Source: JBHJHK01 sp050330975 (GTDB lineage Bacteria; Pseudomonadota; Gammaproteobacteria; Competibacterales; Competibacteraceae). From it: 7,403 bases of DNA. Location: assembly GCA_050330975.1 (NCBI GenBank), contig JBHJHK010000415.1, positions 1-7,403 on the forward strand, written 5' to 3'. Made by a program: the position numbers and the translations under genes. Below, piece after piece: positions 6,335-7,403 of this stretch; within the stretch, counting starts at the first letter, position 1; every line of letters starts with the position of its first letter. Under the pieces are notes generated by a model. That model worked only from the letters and a program-made list of their open reading frames with translations, ran no database searches and had not been told where the DNA came from.

Positions 6335-6973
6335 CTAAAGAATCTTTAATAATGCAGGCAATCGCTGCCCCTGTAGCATCATATGATCCCGGAGCAGATC
6401 GTCGGCGTCTTTATCGGCTCCTGAAAGAATGGCTGCGGTAATCGCCTCATGTTCACCAGCCGATACTTGTAATCGACCATGCACCTCAAAAGGTAGGCGC
6501 CGATAAATCTGAAGACGCGCCTCTATCACTTCCAGCTGCTTGCACAAATAGCTATTCCCGCTTGCCACGTGAATCGTAGTATGAAATTGCTCGTTGAGTG
6601 CTGCGTAGGTGGCTGCGTCATTGGCGTCCGCTGCCCCACGACAAGCTTGGCAGGCCGATTCGATGGCCCGAGCTTGTGTCTTAGTCGTGGCCTTTGCCGC
6701 CAACCGCCCAGCCATTCCTTCAAGTTCTGCTGCAACTTCAAACATTTCAATAATTTCGCTGGCGGATAGCTGTCGCACGTACGCCCCGCGGCGTGGCCTT
6801 ATTTCGATCAAACCATTGTTAGTCAAGGTGCGTAACGCTTCGCGAACTGGCGTACGCGAAACAGAAAATCGATCGGCCAAGTCATTTTCTTCAAGACGAT
6901 CACCCGGCTTGAGCACACCGCCCAAGATGTCCGCCCGGATGACATCGACGAGTTTGTCAGCTGTTCGGGACAT
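6335..6973 (-). CDS. GntR-family transcriptional regulator, FCD subfamily (FadR group)
   Basis: DNA-binding repressor or activator controlled by a small carboxylate-type ligand. It has 212 residues from ATG 6973-6971, with GAGG at 6983-6980 six bases upstream; the frame stays open to 7078 but that extension has no ribosome site. The winged helix-turn-helix is at about 5-68 (recognition region DLADRFSVSRTPVREALRTL, wing RPRRGAYVRQL). The all-helical FCD ligand domain covers about 70-205. Probable metal/ligand residues are Asn127 and His131 (NEQFH), His175 (EHEAI) and His197 (RDHMM), the usual FCD pattern. It ends 62 bases from the permease stop on the opposite strand, so it may control that importer, but the link is positional. 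Base composition is near 50% GC and codon choice is more mixed than in the genes to the left, suggesting separate origin. The ligand is unknown. Confidence 0.92.
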   Translation of the reverse strand: MSRTADKLVDVIRADILGGVLKPGDRLEENDLADRFSVSRTPVREALRTLTNNGLIEIRPRRGAYVRQLSASEIIEMFEVAAELEGMAGRLAAKATTKTQARAIESACQACRGAADANDAATYAALNEQFHTTIHVASGNSYLCKQLEVIEARLQIYRRLPFEVHGRLQVSAGEHEAITAAILSGADKDADDLLRDHMMLQGQRLPALLKIL

Positions 6974-6983
6974 AGAAGACCTC

Positions 6984-6995
6984 GCTGTCAACAGC
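6984..6995 (-). promoter_or_regulatory. Candidate GntR/FCD operator next to the regulator's ribosome binding site
   Basis: On the minus strand this reads GCTGTTGACAGC: 5-bp arms around a 2-base centre, containing TGT-nn-ACA, a core seen in several FCD-type operators. It directly abuts the GAGG ribosome site (6983-6980) and lies 10 bases before the start codon. This is a natural place for autorepression by the regulator. Inference from symmetry and position. Confidence 0.4.
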
Positions 6996-7027
6996 TTGTC
7001 GCTAAACACGTGAAGTGATGTGCTAAG

Positions 7028-7051
7028 GTGGATTTGCCCTCTGCAATCCAC
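7028..7051. repeat. Inverted repeat upstream of the gntR-type gene
   Basis: GTGGATT at 7028-7034 and AATCCAC at 7045-7051 are perfect 7-base inverted arms. Allowing one bulged T, the pairing extends to nine pairs (GTGGAT-TGC with GCA-ATCCAC) around a 5-base centre. It lies 54-78 bases upstream of the regulator start, so it may be a second operator, part of the promoter region or a leader hairpin. The structure is seen; the role is unknown. Confidence 0.45.
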
Positions 7052-7105
7052 ATCTGCCCAACTGCTGCCCAGCTCCAAGACCGTCTGACAAAGGCACGGT
7101 CATCT

Positions 7106-7200
7106 CGGTCCCCCTTCCTCCCCCACCCTAACCCTCCCTTAGCTGGAGCAGGGAACTGGGCTCCTTCCCAAAGCCAAGGAGCGGTTGGGAGGGGAGCGTG
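7106..7200. repeat. Possible intergenic repeat element with overlapping inverted repeats
   Basis: A C-rich lead containing the string CCCCCACCCTAACCCTCCC is followed by several mutually overlapping inverted repeats: TCCCT/AGGGA (7135-7139 with 7150-7154), GGGAA/TTCCC (7151-7155 with 7165-7169), GCTCCTT/AAGGAGC (7160-7166 with 7176-7182, loop 9) and TCCCAA/TTGGGA (7166-7171 with 7185-7190). C-rich strings of this kind combined with short hairpins recur between genes in many bacterial genomes. No second copy is in the window, so calling it a repeat family is inference. Confidence 0.35.
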
Positions 7201-7276
7201 ACCCCAGCCCGGCGACCCAACCGGGGATAGGGGCCAGGAGGGCAATCCATCAGACCACCTCCCAGTGTCCACTTGG

Positions 7277-7310
7277 CACAACCAGCGCGGTTGTGGCAAC
7301 ACGGTTGTGG
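7277..7310. repeat. Short hairpin plus direct repeat of GGTTGTGG
   Basis: CACAACC (7277-7283) and GGTTGTG (7289-7295) form a perfect 7-bp stem with a 5-base loop. The right arm, as CGGTTGTGG, is repeated at 7302-7310, fourteen bases on, so the left arm could pair with either copy. No T tract follows, so this is not a standard terminator. Function unknown. Confidence 0.4.
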
Positions 7311-7403
7311 GGTTGGACCAGCCTCGGGAGGGCGTCTAGGGTGTTCGCTCGGGGCGGCGCGGCTTGGCTTGGCCGCTAGGCAGACGCAAGAATATAGGTG
7401 GGG

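Larger units (their letters stand above)
7079..7403. other. Stretch with no convincing gene at the right end
   Basis: The stretch of about 325 bases holds only short open frames whose translations are low-complexity and match no family I recognise. None has a good start signal. The left half (about 7106-7200) is made of pyrimidine-rich and purine-rich tracts with several overlapping inverted repeats. The right half holds a short hairpin and a GGTTGTGG direct repeat (7277-7310), and distant 6-base arms GCGTCT (7332-7337) and AGACGC (7382-7387). The last bases (aatataggtgggg) could be a promoter or leader of a gene beyond the edge, but this cannot be decided. Confidence 0.5.

Noticed and set aside
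6202..6441. Plus-strand frame running from the permease end into the regulator.
   Set aside because: It starts inside the permease gene in another frame, has no ribosome site, and overlaps the well-supported regulator on the other strand.
6986..6991. Perfect TTGACA on the minus strand, taken as a -35 for the gntR-type gene.
   Set aside because: No -10 lies 16-18 bases downstream, and the start point would fall inside the coding region; it fits better as the centre of the palindrome.

Overview
The window looks like GC-rich chromosomal DNA from a Gram-negative bacterium, most likely a proteobacterium. The reasons are an E. coli-like phosphonate transporter behind a PhoB-type Pho box, periplasmic binding proteins with classical signal peptides, a PotD/PotA/PotB-type importer and a GntR regulator of the FCD class. 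Genus cannot be read from the sequence. Codons in 1-6272 are strongly C/G-ending; the regulator gene at 6335-6973 is visibly less GC-rich.

Layout: (1) 1-2546, minus strand: phnC-phnD-phnE, a phosphonate ABC importer transcribed leftward, with phnE running off the left edge. A Pho box at 2617-2634 lies upstream of phnC, and a terminator-like hairpin sits between phnD and phnE. (2) 2547-2779: divergent control region. (3) 2780-3208, plus strand: a divergent ClpS-like N-degron adaptor with no Clp ATPase gene beside it. (4) 3315-6272, plus strand: a three-gene importer of the spermidine/putrescine class (binding protein, ATPase, one permease). The ATPase and permease overlap by 4 nt (ATGA). The second permease normal for this class is missing. 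(5) 6335-6973, minus strand: an FCD-type GntR regulator convergent with the importer, with a TGTTGACA-centred palindrome against its ribosome binding site. (6) About 7079-7403: no convincing gene; overlapping inverted repeats that resemble an intergenic repeat element.

How the genes work together: under phosphate starvation PhoB would be expected to switch on phnCDE. PhnD captures phosphonate in the periplasm, PhnE forms the channel and PhnC hydrolyses ATP. The plus-strand importer would take up a small organic solute, perhaps a polyamine or related compound, and the adjacent FCD regulator may sense that solute or a product of it; this link rests on position only. The ClpS-like gene is not obviously tied to either transporter.

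Most of the window is recognisable biology. The points most worth a second look are the importer lacking a partner permease at a composition boundary, the divergent ClpS with an altered gate residue, the Pho box, and the hairpin between phnD and phnE. I found no tRNA, rRNA, CRISPR array, transposase or complete mobile element.
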